Assembly (NCBI RefSeq): GCF_022815645.1
Contig: NZ_JALGRO010000001.1
Location: 341,288-405,287, forward strand
Length of the DNA stretch: 64,000 nucleotides
Direction of reading: 5' to 3'
Source of the DNA: Curtobacterium sp. VKM Ac-2922
Lineage (GTDB): Bacteria; Actinomycetota; Actinomycetes; Actinomycetales; Microbacteriaceae
Positions 41,338 to 50,149 of the stretch are shown one piece after another. The stretch's first letter is position 1, and each line of letters begins with the position of its first letter. The notes beneath the pieces were generated by a model, which searched no databases, was not told where the DNA came from, and saw only the letters and a list, made by a program, of their open reading frames with translations. Position numbers and translations under genes: made by a program.

Positions 41338-42215
41338 CCCTTCACCGCCCCGGTCAGACCACCGACGATGCGACGCTGGAACACGGCGAAGAACGCCAGC
41401 GCCGGGATCATCGACAGCGACGTGAACGCGAGCACCCGGGCCGTGTCGACCGAGTACTGCGACGAGAACGCCTGCACCCCGAGCGGCAGCGTGTAGGCGG
41501 ACGCGTCGTTGAGGATGAACAGCGGCAGGATGTAGCTGTTCCAGCTGCCGATGAACGCCAGGATGCCCGTCGTGACCACGCCGGGGAGCGACAGCGGCAC
41601 GACCATCCGGAAGAAGAACCCGAGTCGGCTCGCGCCGTCGATCGACGCCGCTTCCTCGAGCTCGTCGGGGATCGCCTTGAGGAACGGCACCAGGATGATG
41701 ACCGTCGTCGGCAGGCCGAACGCGATCTGCGGCAGGATCACGCCCGCCAGGCTGTTCGTCAGACCGAGGTCCTTGACGAGCAGGTACAGCGGGGTGATCG
41801 CGACCGTGATCGGGAACATCAGGCCGGCGGCGAACAGGGCGTACAGCGCACCGCTGCCACGGAACCGGTAGCGGGCGAGCACGAAGCTCACCATCAGCCC
41901 GAGCACGACGACACCGACGGTGGTGGTCACGCCGGCGATCAGCGAGTTGCCGAGCTCCTGCCAGAACACGCCGCTCGACAGGACCTCGGCGTAGTTCTGG
42001 AAGTTCCACGGTGCCGGCAGTCCCGCGGGGCTCGCGGTGATCTGCGCGTTCGTGCGGAACCCGCCCAGGACGATGTAGGCGACGGGGCCGACACAGACCG
42101 CGATGAACAGCAGCGCGATGAAGTACGTGCCCAGGTTCCGCTCGCGACGGACCGGTCCGTCGGTCGGCCGGTTCCGGCCGCGCCGTGGGGCGACGATCGA
42201 TGCGGTGGCGGTCAT
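41334..42215 (-). CDS. Sugar ABC transporter permease (MalG-like)
   Basis: A 293-residue inner-membrane protein with six helices. It has the EAA loop EEAASIDGASRLGFFFRMVVPLSLPG that docks on the ATPase subunit. The C-terminus FQRRIVGGLTGAVKG is typical of carbohydrate permease 2. It overlaps both neighbours by 4 bp. The ATPase is not encoded here; such importers often share an MsiK-type ATPase. Confidence 0.95.
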   Translation of the reverse strand: MTATASIVAPRRGRNRPTDGPVRRERNLGTYFIALLFIAVCVGPVAYIVLGGFRTNAQITASPAGLPAPWNFQNYAEVLSSGVFWQELGNSLIAGVTTTVGVVVLGLMVSFVLARYRFRGSGALYALFAAGLMFPITVAITPLYLLVKDLGLTNSLAGVILPQIAFGLPTTVIILVPFLKAIPDELEEAASIDGASRLGFFFRMVVPLSLPGVVTTGILAFIGSWNSYILPLFILNDASAYTLPLGVQAFSSQYSVDTARVLAFTSLSMIPALAFFAVFQRRIVGGLTGAVKG

Positions 42216-43243
42216 CGTGTGGCCTTCTCCGTGAGGGCGCCGGCGGTGTCGCGACGCAGGACGAACCGCTGGTAGACGAGTGCGATCACCAGCGAGATGA
42301 GGAAGATCACCACGGCGACGGCGTTGCCGTACCCGTAGTTGCCGGAGTTGCGGCCGTTGGCGACCATGTAGGTCGCCATCGTCGAGGTCCCGGCGGTCGA
42401 GGCGATGTACTGGCCCCAGATGATGTAGACGAGGTCGAACAGCTGCAGCGAGCCGATGATCGACAGGAACGCCCAGATGCGGATCGTCGGGCCGAGCAGC
42501 GGCAGGGTGATGCGCCGCTGGATCTGCCAGTAGCCGGCACCGTCGAGTTGCGCGGCCTCGAACAGTTCCTCGGGGATGCTCTGCAGCCCGGCCAGGAACA
42601 GGATGACCGCGAAGCCGATGTACTTCCACGAGATGATCGCCAGCAGCGTCCAGATCGCGATGTCGGGGTTCGACAGCCAGTCGCTGCGGAACGCGCCGAG
42701 CCCGACGGCCTGCAGCAGGTCGTTGACCGCGCCGCTGGTCGACAGCATCAGGCTCCACCCGGTGCCGACGATCACCTCGGAGATGACGTACGGCACGAAG
42801 ATGAGCACGCGGATCAGGCCACGGCCCTTGATCCGCTGGTTGAGCAGCAGCGCCAGGATGATGGCGATCGGCCCCTGCACCAGCAGCGACCCGATGACGA
42901 TGAAGGCGTTGTGTCCCAGCACCCCCCGGAAGTCGGGGTCGGTGAAGATGATCTTGTAGTTGTCGAACCCGACGAAGTCGGTGGGGGTGCCGTAGCCCTG
43001 CCACTTGTAGAAGCCGTAGTAGGCGGCGAGCACCACGGGCAGGATGACGAACCCGACGAACATGATCGTCGCGGGTCCGGCGAGCAGGGCGATCTCGACC
43101 CGCTTGCGCACGTCGGCGACCGGCTTCCTGCGGGGCTGGCCGGCCGGGGCCGACGGCGATGCGCCGTCGGCCCCGGTCAGGTCCTTCCCCGCGCCGTCCC
43201 GCTCACCGGAGCGGGACGGACGGGGGGCGACTGAGGTGGCCAT
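42212..43243 (-). CDS. Sugar ABC transporter permease (MalF-like)
   Basis: A 343-residue permease with six helices and an N-terminal disordered, charged extension of about 45 residues. The EAA loop is EELFEAAQLDGAGYWQIQRRITLPLLGP. It lies 8 bp after the binding-protein gene and overlaps the second permease by 4 bp. Confidence 0.95.
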   Translation of the reverse strand: MATSVAPRPSRSGERDGAGKDLTGADGASPSAPAGQPRRKPVADVRKRVEIALLAGPATIMFVGFVILPVVLAAYYGFYKWQGYGTPTDFVGFDNYKIIFTDPDFRGVLGHNAFIVIGSLLVQGPIAIILALLLNQRIKGRGLIRVLIFVPYVISEVIVGTGWSLMLSTSGAVNDLLQAVGLGAFRSDWLSNPDIAIWTLLAIISWKYIGFAVILFLAGLQSIPEELFEAAQLDGAGYWQIQRRITLPLLGPTIRIWAFLSIIGSLQLFDLVYIIWGQYIASTAGTSTMATYMVANGRNSGNYGYGNAVAVVIFLISLVIALVYQRFVLRRDTAGALTEKATR

Positions 43244-43251
43244 CGGTCGGG

Positions 43252-44547
43252 TCAGCCCTTCGCCGCGGCCTGGTTGACCGTCTTGACGATGTCCGACACG
43301 TCACCCTTGCCGGCGAGCAGGTTCACGACGCTGGTGTTCAGCGCGTTGCCGACGTTCTGCCCGTACAGGGTGTCGAGGTAGTTCGACACGAACGGCGCCT
43401 TGTTGTAGGACTCGAGCACGGTCTTCAGGTAGGGCTCGGTCACGACGGACTGCGCGGACTGGTTGGCCGGGATCGCGTTGAACGCCTTGTAGTACGCCTC
43501 TTGCACGGGCTTCTCGGTCATGTAGTTGAGGAACGCCGTGCACTCCTTCTTCGGGGCCTTCGCCGAGCACGAGTACCCGTCGACCGCGCCCATCATCGAA
43601 CCAGGGGCGCCCTTGCCGCCGGAGACCTCCGGGAAGGGGAAGAAGCCGAGGTCGGACAGCGGCTTGCCGTCCGGGGTCAGCGACGAGATCACGCCCGGGT
43701 CCCACGCCCCCATGAGCTCCATCGCGGCCTTGTGGTTCGCGACCAGGCCCGCCGAGCTGCCGGCACCCTGCTGGGCAGCGGTGGTCAGGTAGCCGTCGTT
43801 GAAGGGCTTCGTGGCGAAGAAGTCCTTGGTGTTCTCGCCCGCGGTCTTCCAGCAGCTGTCGGTGAACTTCAGGTCCTTCGCGGCACCGTTGAGCACCTTC
43901 TCGCTGCAGGCACGCAGTGCGAAGTTGTAGTACCAGTGCGCCGCGGGCCAGGCGTCCTTGGCGCCGACGGCGACCGGCTGGATGTTCGCGGCCTTGAGCT
44001 TGTCGATGTCGGCGTTCAGCTCGTCCATCGTGGTGGGCGTGCCCTGGATGCCGGCCTGCTTGAACAGGTCCTGGCTGTACCAGATGCCTTCGGGGTTGAC
44101 GTCGACCGGCATCGCGTAGGTCTTGCCGTCGAGCTCGTAGCCCTTGAAGGCACCGGCGCTGACCTCGGACTTGGCGTTCGTGCCGATCGAGCTGGTGATG
44201 TCCATGAGCTGTCCGGCCTGGGCCATCGCGGCCATCTTGCCGCCGCCGCGCTGCAGGAACACGTCGGGAGCGGAGCCGGAGTTGAGCGCGGTCTGCAGCT
44301 TGCCGTCCAGGTCCTCGTTCTGGATGGCCTGGATCTTGATCGTGACGTTCGGGTTGTCCTTCTCGAACGCCTTGACCGTCGATGCCCAGAAGGCCTTGCC
44401 GGGCCCGGTGGTCGAGTTGTGCCAGAAGGTCATCGTGACCTTCCCGTTGCTGTCCGCAGCGTTGCCGCCGGCGGAACAGCCCGCTGCGGTGAGTGCGGTG
44501 GCCCCGATCAGCGCGATGGCTGCAGCGGCCCGGATCTTCCTCGTCAT
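43252..44547 (-). CDS. Sugar-binding lipoprotein of ABC transporter
   Basis: A 431-residue extracellular solute-binding protein of family 1. A lipoprotein signal ends in Thr-Ala-Ala-Gly-Cys (Cys24). VTMTFWHNSTTGPGKAFWAS, the RGGGKMAAMAQAGQLMDIT hinge, and MELMGAWDPGV with aromatic residues form the sugar site. It is the first gene of an operon (binding protein, two permeases, GH3 enzyme). It would deliver arabino-, xylo- or gluco-oligosaccharides; the glycosidases suggest plant cell-wall sugars. Confidence 0.94.
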   Translation of the reverse strand: MTRKIRAAAAIALIGATALTAAGCSAGGNAADSNGKVTMTFWHNSTTGPGKAFWASTVKAFEKDNPNVTIKIQAIQNEDLDGKLQTALNSGSAPDVFLQRGGGKMAAMAQAGQLMDITSSIGTNAKSEVSAGAFKGYELDGKTYAMPVDVNPEGIWYSQDLFKQAGIQGTPTTMDELNADIDKLKAANIQPVAVGAKDAWPAAHWYYNFALRACSEKVLNGAAKDLKFTDSCWKTAGENTKDFFATKPFNDGYLTTAAQQGAGSSAGLVANHKAAMELMGAWDPGVISSLTPDGKPLSDLGFFPFPEVSGGKGAPGSMMGAVDGYSCSAKAPKKECTAFLNYMTEKPVQEAYYKAFNAIPANQSAQSVVTEPYLKTVLESYNKAPFVSNYLDTLYGQNVGNALNTSVVNLLAGKGDVSDIVKTVNQAAAKG

Positions 44548-44636
44548 CGTGGAACTCCTCGGTGTCGTCGTCGTTGACAAGCGCGACATCGAGTGCCGCT
44601 GCGGAGAGCGTGCCAGGTGCTCGGGCCGCTTGTCAA

Positions 44637-44655
44637 TCGATATCGATAACGATAT
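44637..44655. promoter_or_regulatory. Operator region TCGATATCGATAACGATAT between importer and LacI gene
   Basis: Overlapping palindromes: TCGATATCGA (44637-44646), and ATATCG/CGATAT with a 4-bp spacer (44640-44655). It lies in the divergent promoter of the importer operon and the LacI gene. It is the likely site of the adjacent regulator. Confidence 0.7.
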
Positions 44656-44708
44656 CTAAACGGCGTCGTGACATCGTGATCTGGCTGATCCGGCGGTACG
44701 GTGAGCAC

Positions 44709-45737
44709 ATGGAGACCGCCGCGGGCGCGCAGCCGGGGCCCGGACGGGTCACGATCGGCGACGTCGCGCGGGCGGCCGGGGTCTCGATCCCGACCGTGTC
44801 CAAGGTGATCAACAACCGCGACGGGGTCGCCTCGGCCACCATGCTGCGGGTGCAGGAGGTCGTGGAACGCCTGGGCTACGAGACGTCGCTCGTCGCACGC
44901 AGCCTGCGGAGCACCCGGACGAACGTGATCGGGATCCTGGTCCCCGAGTTCGAGCCCTTCTCGACCGAGCTGCTGCGCGGCGTCTCGACGGCAGCGACCG
45001 GCACCGGCTACGAGCTGCTGGCGTACGCCGGACTCGTCACGGGTGCCAGCCAACCCGGGTGGGAGCGCCGGTCGCTCTCCCGCCTGTCCGGCACGCTCAT
45101 CGACGGCGCCATCGTCGTCACACCGACCACCGCGCTGTCGAGTTCGTCGATCCCCGTCGTCGCGATCGACCCGCACACCGGCCCCGAAGGACACGCCACG
45201 GTCGACACCGACAACGCCGGCGGTGCCCGGGACGCCGTCGAGCACCTGGTCGCGCTGGGACACCGCCGGATCGCCCACATCCACGGCCGCGCCGACCTGG
45301 CGAGCGCCCAGCTGCGCGAGGCCGGGTACCGGCAGGCCCTGGCCGCCGCCGGCATCCCCGTGGACGAGGACCTGGTGCGGGCCGGCGACTACCAGGAGGA
45401 CCAGGCCACCGCGGTCGCGCGCCAGCTGCTGACGATCCCGGACCGGCCGACCGCGGTGTTCGCCGCGAACGACTCGTCGGCGTTCGGCGTGCTGCACGCC
45501 GCGGCGCTGCTGGGTCTGCGGGTCCCCGAGGACCTGTCCGTCATCGGCTTCGACGACGTCCCGCAGGCGTCGACCACCACGCCGCCCCTGACCACCGTGG
45601 CCCAGCCGCTCGCCGAACTCGGCGCCGCAGCGGTCGACATGCTGCTCGCGATGCTCCGTGGCGAGCCCGGTCCGGACCACGTGCGGATGACCACCGAGCT
45701 GCGCGTCCGACGGAGCACCGGCCCCGCTCCGGCCTGA
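44709..45737 (+). CDS. LacI-family regulator of the sugar importer operon
   Basis: A 342-residue LacI protein. The helix-turn-helix and hinge (VTIGDVARAAGVSIPTVSKV, then SLVARSLRSTRTNVIG) precede a sensor domain (VDTDNAGGARDAVEHLVALG, SVIGFDDVPQASTTTPPLTT). It is divergent from the importer operon. It should repress that operon until an inducing sugar binds. ATG 44709 is the natural start; the frame upstream is not coding. Confidence 0.94.
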   Translation: METAAGAQPGPGRVTIGDVARAAGVSIPTVSKVINNRDGVASATMLRVQEVVERLGYETSLVARSLRSTRTNVIGILVPEFEPFSTELLRGVSTAATGTGYELLAYAGLVTGASQPGWERRSLSRLSGTLIDGAIVVTPTTALSSSSIPVVAIDPHTGPEGHATVDTDNAGGARDAVEHLVALGHRRIAHIHGRADLASAQLREAGYRQALAAAGIPVDEDLVRAGDYQEDQATAVARQLLTIPDRPTAVFAANDSSAFGVLHAAALLGLRVPEDLSVIGFDDVPQASTTTPPLTTVAQPLAELGAAAVDMLLAMLRGEPGPDHVRMTTELRVRRSTGPAPA

Positions 45738-45812
45738 GCCTCGGGCCAGCCTGAGCCCCGGGCCGGCACGCGGCACGCGCCAGTGGCGCGCGATGCGCCG
45801 GCGCCGCACGCG

Positions 45813-46784
45813 TCAGCGGCGCAGCGTCTGCTTCGGGTACTCGCCGAACCGGTCGAGGTACACGGCCGAGAACCGCCCCAGGTGCGCGAACCCCCAGCGT
45901 CGGGCGACGTCCCCCACGGTGACGTCCCGCGGGTCGAGCTCGAGCAGCTCCTGGCGCACGCGGTCGAGCCGGACCTCGCGCACGTAGGTCAGCGGCGAGA
46001 CACCGAGCACCCGCGCGAAGCTCTCCTGCACGCTCCGGACGCTCAGCCCGGACACCGCGGACAGCTCGGCGACCGACACGGGCTCGCGGACGTGGGCGTG
46101 CACGTGCTCGACCATGGCCCTGACCCGCGCGTTCTTCGGCAGCGACAGCGCCGCGGGCAGGGCGTCGACGTGCGGGGGGAAGAGCAGCAGGAAGGCGTCG
46201 ACCGCGCCGCGCTTCGCGTCCGCCCAGCTCGACGACTCGACGCCGTCGCGGAGCGCGCGGGAGAGCGCCCCGAGGGCGTCGTTCCATCGGCCGAGGGCCA
46301 GCTCGTCGCTGCTGCGGGGCTGCTCGAACCGCAGTGGGCCGGCACCGATCTCGTAGCGTTCCCCGGCCACCCGGCGCACCAGGTCCCGGTGCAGGTGCAC
46401 CAGCCGCTGGTCGTGGTCGGCGGCCACGAAGACGAACTCCTGCTCGGTCGGGTACAGCGTCGGTTCGTCCGGGCGCAGGTCGACCCGTTCCCCGTCGACC
46501 TCGACCGCGGCCGACCCGCTCGTGATCCACTGCACGACGTAGTGCTCGACGGGCCGGATCACGCCGCGCAGGAACCCGGTGGTGCGGGACCGCCGGACCG
46601 TCACCTCGCTGTCACCGACCGCGGTGTAGCGGTACGAGAACGCCTCGGCGGTCCGCCGGGCGACCCACTGCTGGCCTGCGCCGACGGCGGCCAGCTCGCG
46701 TGCCGCTGCCTCGGGATCGCGTCCGGCGACCTCGAACCGGATCAGGTCCGGCACGCCCGCCGCATCGACGTCACGCTCGCTCAT
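45813..46784 (-). CDS. AraC-family transcriptional regulator
   Basis: A 323-residue protein with an N-terminal AraC-binding-like domain (about residues 30-200, WVARRTAEAFSYRYTAVGDS). The C-terminal double helix-turn-helix (about 225-320) includes SVAELSAVSGLSVRSVQESF and the final RFGEYPKQTLRR. It lies tail to tail with the LacI gene; GC-rich hairpins fill the 75-bp gap. Target genes are unknown. Confidence 0.9.
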   Translation of the reverse strand: MSERDVDAAGVPDLIRFEVAGRDPEAAARELAAVGAGQQWVARRTAEAFSYRYTAVGDSEVTVRRSRTTGFLRGVIRPVEHYVVQWITSGSAAVEVDGERVDLRPDEPTLYPTEQEFVFVAADHDQRLVHLHRDLVRRVAGERYEIGAGPLRFEQPRSSDELALGRWNDALGALSRALRDGVESSSWADAKRGAVDAFLLLFPPHVDALPAALSLPKNARVRAMVEHVHAHVREPVSVAELSAVSGLSVRSVQESFARVLGVSPLTYVREVRLDRVRQELLELDPRDVTVGDVARRWGFAHLGRFSAVYLDRFGEYPKQTLRR

Positions 46785-46903
46785 GCCGCTCCCCGCCGCA
46801 CCGACATCCGATGTGCGCGTGGGTCCTCGCTATCTGGATACGCTGGTCGGACGAGCCCGGCGTATCGTGGCGTCCGGTCGCTCGACCCGGAGGAGGTGAT
46901 CGT

Positions 46904-47362
46904 GTGCCCGTCAGTGACGCCGAACTCGACCTCGACGCAGCGATCACCCGTCTGGATGCCGCGATGGCGTCGCTCCGGACCCGTCTGCGTGACCACATGG
47001 GCATCGCCGGCATCGAGCTGAGCGTCGTGCAGTTCGTCTCGCGCGCCGAGTCCGGCGGCCGCTCCGTCCGCGTGAAGGACCTGTCCTCGCACCTCGGCAT
47101 CACCGGCCCGGCCGTGACGAACGCCGTCGACCGCCTGGAACGCGCCGGCCACCTGCACCGCAAGCCGAACCCCGACGACGGACGCAGCCGACTCATCGAG
47201 CTGACGGATGCCAGCCGCGCGAAGTACCACGCTGCGATGGACAGCACGAACGAGCACCTGCACGAGCTGATGTCCTCCTTCTCGGATCGCGACAAGGCCC
47301 GGTTCGTCCGGATCATCGACCGCGTGATCGAGGCACTCGACGGCGGAGCCCCCGGCCTCTGA
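46904..47362 (+). CDS. MarR-family transcriptional regulator
   Basis: A 152-residue winged-helix regulator. LSVVQFVSRAESGGRSVRVK, LSSHLGITGPAVTNAVDRLE (recognition helix) and the wing KPNPDDGRSRLIELTD are the MarR core. AGGAGG lies 7 bp before GTG 46904. It probably senses a small aromatic or oxidative signal. A likely target is the small gene downstream, which is separated by an inverted repeat. Confidence 0.9.
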   Translation: MPVSDAELDLDAAITRLDAAMASLRTRLRDHMGIAGIELSVVQFVSRAESGGRSVRVKDLSSHLGITGPAVTNAVDRLERAGHLHRKPNPDDGRSRLIELTDASRAKYHAAMDSTNEHLHELMSSFSDRDKARFVRIIDRVIEALDGGAPGL

Positions 47363-47443
47363 GGCAGATTATTGTGCCGCGGCGACCGCTTCTCACTATT
47401 GTCCACGGAGCGCAACCGGGTAATTCTTCTACCTAAATCTGCC
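47363..47443. promoter_or_regulatory. Spaced inverted repeat GGCAGATT / AATCTGCC
   Basis: The two 8-bp arms at 47363-47370 and 47436-47443 flank a 65-bp AT-richer segment. Two TATTGT elements occur at 47371 and 47397. It lies between the MarR gene and a 49-codon gene. It could be paired regulator half-sites or a long-range structure. Confidence 0.4.
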
Positions 47444-47516
47444 CGCGCCGCCGCCCGCCGCCGTACCGTCGAACCCGGTGGGGACATCTGGGGCGACAAC
47501 AGGACGGAGAGCCGCC

Positions 47517-47666
47517 ATGAGCAACTACGACACCGAACCGGGCATCGAACCGGTCCGCATCACGACGTTCCGGCGCTTGCGCCGCAAGTGGAAGTTCGGC
47601 GAGCAGCCGACCGAGGACCAGACGGTCTTCGACGACCTGTTCACGAAGACCTCACGGTCGAACTGA
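47517..47666 (+). CDS. Small protein, 49 residues
   Basis: A short charged protein: acidic N-terminus, basic middle (TFRRLRRKWKFGEQPTEDQT) and a soluble C-terminus. A GGAGA ribosome site lies 7 bp before the ATG. Codon bias is normal. No family is recognised. Its position after MarR suggests control by that regulator. Confidence 0.55.
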   Translation: MSNYDTEPGIEPVRITTFRRLRRKWKFGEQPTEDQTVFDDLFTKTSRSN

Positions 47667-47673
47667 CGCGACC

Positions 47674-47760
47674 GACAGGAGGCGGGGGGGGGGGGGGGGC
47701 CCGCCCCCCCGCCGGGGGGGGGGGGCGGGGCCCGCGGGCGCCGCGCCGCCCGTCCGCCGT
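47674..47760. other. G/C homopolymer tract, probable assembly artefact
   Basis: GACAGGAGGC is followed by runs of about 17 G, 7 C and 12 G with little other sequence. GACAGGAGGC is also the exact start of the palindromic terminators at 36662 and 38742. A hairpin that could not be read through has probably been replaced by homopolymer calls. Confidence 0.6.
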
Positions 47761-47768
47761 GCACGGTC

Positions 47769-48404
47769 TCACCGATACCAACCCTCGTCGATCGTGGCGA
47801 GTCTCGACGGTCGCAGCTCCCCGGCCAGGCCGTAGAAGCGCTGGAACGACATGATGAGCGGGCGCCATCGGTCCGGGTCGATACGGTTCGCCGTCCCCGC
47901 AGCCCGGATGTCCTCGTGCACGTGGACGCGGGAGACCTCGGCTTCGAACAGGAACATCGCGTCGTCGCCCGGCTCCTGGCCCGCGAGCGTGCGCGCGCTG
48001 GCGACGACTGCTTCGAGGTTCACAGGGCACTCCTCGATCCGCTCAGCGCGGACGGTGTCCCCAGGTTGCCCGTGCAGGCCGCTTGCCGCGAGCTTGTCCG
48101 ACACGTGGCGGTAGCCGACCCCTTCCTTTCCGGCAGGGACTGGATCGCGTCCGGTGGTGAGTGCGAGGGCGTCCACGGCGGAGACGAGCGGGGCAGAGGG
48201 CAGGTTGATGACGCACTCTCCGGTGGCCAGCAGGTTCTTGGCGGTCTGGGACCGGCCGCCCATCCCGAGTACGGCGGTGTGTCCGAGCCAGAACACCGAC
48301 GACATCGGGGCTGTGTTCGTCACGCCGTCCTCGTCGATGGTGCTCAGGAGCACGACCGGCGTGCCGAAGTAGAGGATCGCGGGATCGATGCGGGTGTGGT
48401 GCAC
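47769..48404 (-). CDS. Flavin-reductase-like (FMN-binding split-barrel) protein
   Basis: A 211-residue protein. ILYFGTPVVLLSTIDEDGVT then NTAPMSSVFWLGHTAVLGM forms the FMN-binding beta-barrel start. Later segments (KNLLATGECVINLPSAPLVS, AMFLFEAEVSRVHVHEDI) match flavoprotein oxygenase/flavin reductase-like proteins. It starts at GTG 48404. The substrate is unknown. Confidence 0.82.
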   Translation of the reverse strand: MHHTRIDPAILYFGTPVVLLSTIDEDGVTNTAPMSSVFWLGHTAVLGMGGRSQTAKNLLATGECVINLPSAPLVSAVDALALTTGRDPVPAGKEGVGYRHVSDKLAASGLHGQPGDTVRAERIEECPVNLEAVVASARTLAGQEPGDDAMFLFEAEVSRVHVHEDIRAAGTANRIDPDRWRPLIMSFQRFYGLAGELRPSRLATIDEGWYR

Positions 48405-48690
48405 GGGCTGCTCTCTGTCGGGGCCGCGTGGGTCGCGTGCCCAGCTGAGTCTCGCGGTGCACGGACGCGGCGGCTGGCGGATTCCGGACGTCATGGCCGC
48501 CGTCCCTCCGCGAGTGGAGAGCCCGAGATGCCGGCGGTCTCAGGAACCGGTCCGACCGTGGTCGGCGGTGTTCGGGCAGACGATCGGCCGAGGTCATCGG
48601 AGGAGCTCGGTGAGGCGCGACGGACCCAGACAGCGCCTGGCGCCCGCGTCGACTGATTTGCGTCTCGACGACCGATCGACTGTCGAATCG
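48405..48690. other. Intergenic, nothing recognised
   Basis: About 285 bp between two leftward genes, with no supported open frame. It should contain the promoter of the flavin-reductase-like gene. Confidence 0.5.
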
Positions 48691-49290
48691 TCAGGCGAAC
48701 TCGTCGCTCCACGGCGATCTGGGATGGGCTCGAAGGATCGAGTCGTGGAGCCACCGCCGGGCTTCGTCGTCCAGCAGCGGTGTCACTGCCGCCCTGTCAG
48801 CCTCGTCCTTCGCCGCTGGGTCAGCAGCTTTCCAGAGGAGTTGGACCTCGGGGCCGACCACGCGCATCCCTTCGACTTCACGGACGGCCAGGGGCCAGGC
48901 GCGCCGGATCGACGGCACCCGACGGTAGCGCCATCCGTCGCTGTCGCCAGCCTCTCGATTGATCTGCAGGCACCAGGACCCCGACCGTGTGTCGAGACAC
49001 CAGACGTTGTCCAGGGGCTCCGTCTCGTCAGCGTCGTCGATCGGCGCAAGCTGTCCGGACTGCGCGGCATGGAGCTGCATCCAACTGGGGAGCGTCGCGG
49101 CGAAGCCGGGGAAGTCGTCTTCAGTGATGCTGACGTCGATGTCGCCGTGGTCGCGGGATGCGTACCCGAGCAGCGTGTCGAGTCCGTACCCGCCGGAGAG
49201 CCAGGCGGGGCTGTCGTCGATGAGGTCGCGCACGTCCGCGACGGTGAGCGGGGCCCATCGGTCGACGGACGGGTCGTAGCGTCTGCGCAT
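48691..49290 (-). CDS. Nucleotidyltransferase-like protein (ANT(2'')/Lnu-like fold)
   Basis: A 199-residue protein. LSGGYGLDTLLGYASRDHGDIDVSI carries the Gly-Gly...Asp-x-Asp signature found in small aminoglycoside and lincosamide nucleotidyltransferases (DxD in GDIDVSI). The third acid may lie in DNVWCLD. Family members move AMP to drugs or to cell metabolites. This one cannot be assigned to a drug, and most chromosomal relatives have no known resistance role. Confidence 0.7.
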   Translation of the reverse strand: MRRRYDPSVDRWAPLTVADVRDLIDDSPAWLSGGYGLDTLLGYASRDHGDIDVSITEDDFPGFAATLPSWMQLHAAQSGQLAPIDDADETEPLDNVWCLDTRSGSWCLQINREAGDSDGWRYRRVPSIRRAWPLAVREVEGMRVVGPEVQLLWKAADPAAKDEADRAAVTPLLDDEARRWLHDSILRAHPRSPWSDEFA

Positions 49291-49376
49291 GCGGCCACGC
49301 TACGTGCCGTGCAGCGATCGGCTCTCGCGACGGGACCGGGTGACCTTCGAACCGACTTCGTGGCTACCCTCGGCCC

Positions 49377-49559
49377 ATGACCCGCTTGCAGCTCCGGCTC
49401 GGTTTCGGCGTGACAGGGACTCTGCTGATCGTCGCTGGGATCGTGGTGGCAGCGGTGTCGGACGTGGGCGGCACATGGTTCAGCGGCCCACTGATCGGCG
49501 TGGGAGCCGTCGCTGTCGTCGTGGCGCTGTTTCCCCGACTGTTCAGGGGCAACCGCTGA
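49377..49559 (+). CDS. Small two-helix membrane protein, 60 residues
   Basis: Two hydrophobic helices (LGFGVTGTLLIVAGIVVAAV and LIGVGAVAVVVALFPRLF) end in a basic RGNR tail. It starts at ATG 49377. First of four very short membrane proteins within 900 bp. No family recognised. Confidence 0.55.
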   Translation: MTRLQLRLGFGVTGTLLIVAGIVVAAVSDVGGTWFSGPLIGVGAVAVVVALFPRLFRGNR

Positions 49560-49705
49560 GCGACCGGCTGCTCACAGGCTCCTCCGGACGCTGTCTCGTT
49601 GCAGCAACCGCTGTCGACACGGTTGAGGGCAGCGTTCTCCTGCCCGAGTGAGCGGTGACGTTTCTCCAGCGGCTACCTGTTCGGACGCTGGACACGTTCC
49701 GCAGG

Positions 49706-49900
49706 TCAGTACCTGCCCCGGCGATGGACGACGTACAGCAGCGCCAGCATGCCGACGCCCAGGACGAGAAGCGCCACTCCTACCCCTGCCGCAGATGGGT
49801 TCGACACGAGGACCACGATGCCGCCGACGGCAGCGGCAGCCGCGATGGCCGATCGGGACCAGATGAGGAAAGACCACCCTGGGTCACCGCGCTGCGTCAC
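49706..49900 (-). CDS. Small two-helix membrane protein, 64 residues
   Basis: It starts at GTG 49900 with a short soluble start (TQRGDPGWSFLIW). Two hydrophobic helices follow (AIAAAAAVGGIVVLVSN and AGVGVALLVLGVGMLALLYV) and a basic HRRGRY end. No family recognised. Confidence 0.55.
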   Translation of the reverse strand: MTQRGDPGWSFLIWSRSAIAAAAAVGGIVVLVSNPSAAGVGVALLVLGVGMLALLYVVHRRGRY

Positions 49901-49947
49901 AACCGGGACGTTACGCGCCCCAGGGGGTCGACGGCGAGGTCGATCAC

Positions 49948-50061
49948 GTGGGCGTGGACGTGGACTGGTCTGCAATCGGGGTCGTCGTCGCCGCCGGAGT
50001 CCTCCTCGTGCTGTGGCCTCATGCGTCGGACCGCTCACCGTCGTTCTGCCGACTCTGCTGA
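49948..50061 (+). CDS. Very small single-helix membrane protein, 37 residues
   Basis: GTG 49948 with GAGG 8 bp upstream begins VDVDWSAIGVVVAAGVLLVL, one clear membrane helix, and the frame ends in a Cys-containing polar tail. Codon use is G/C-ending in the helix. It is divergent from the gene at 49706-49900. Its reality rests on hydrophobicity and ribosome site only. Confidence 0.4.
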   Translation: MGVDVDWSAIGVVVAAGVLLVLWPHASDRSPSFCRLC

Positions 50062-50084
50062 CGTGAGTCGATCTTGTCCCAGTC

Positions 50085-50102
50085 ACGGATCGGCTGCCGG
50101 GC
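50085..50102 (-). repeat. Dispersed palindrome, copy 7 (ACGGATCGGCTGCCGGGC)
   Basis: Most similar to the copy at 15775. It lies 24 bp after the stop of the 37-residue frame, again at a gene end. Confidence 0.5.
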
Positions 50103-50149
50103 ACCTCGTCCGCTGGCATCCGAGCATCCGGCACTCGTAGGCTTCGGGC

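Noticed and set aside
48691..49290. A true aminoglycoside or lincosamide resistance gene
   Set aside because: Only the nucleotidyltransferase fold signature is shared; length and C-terminus do not allow assignment to a drug-modifying enzyme.
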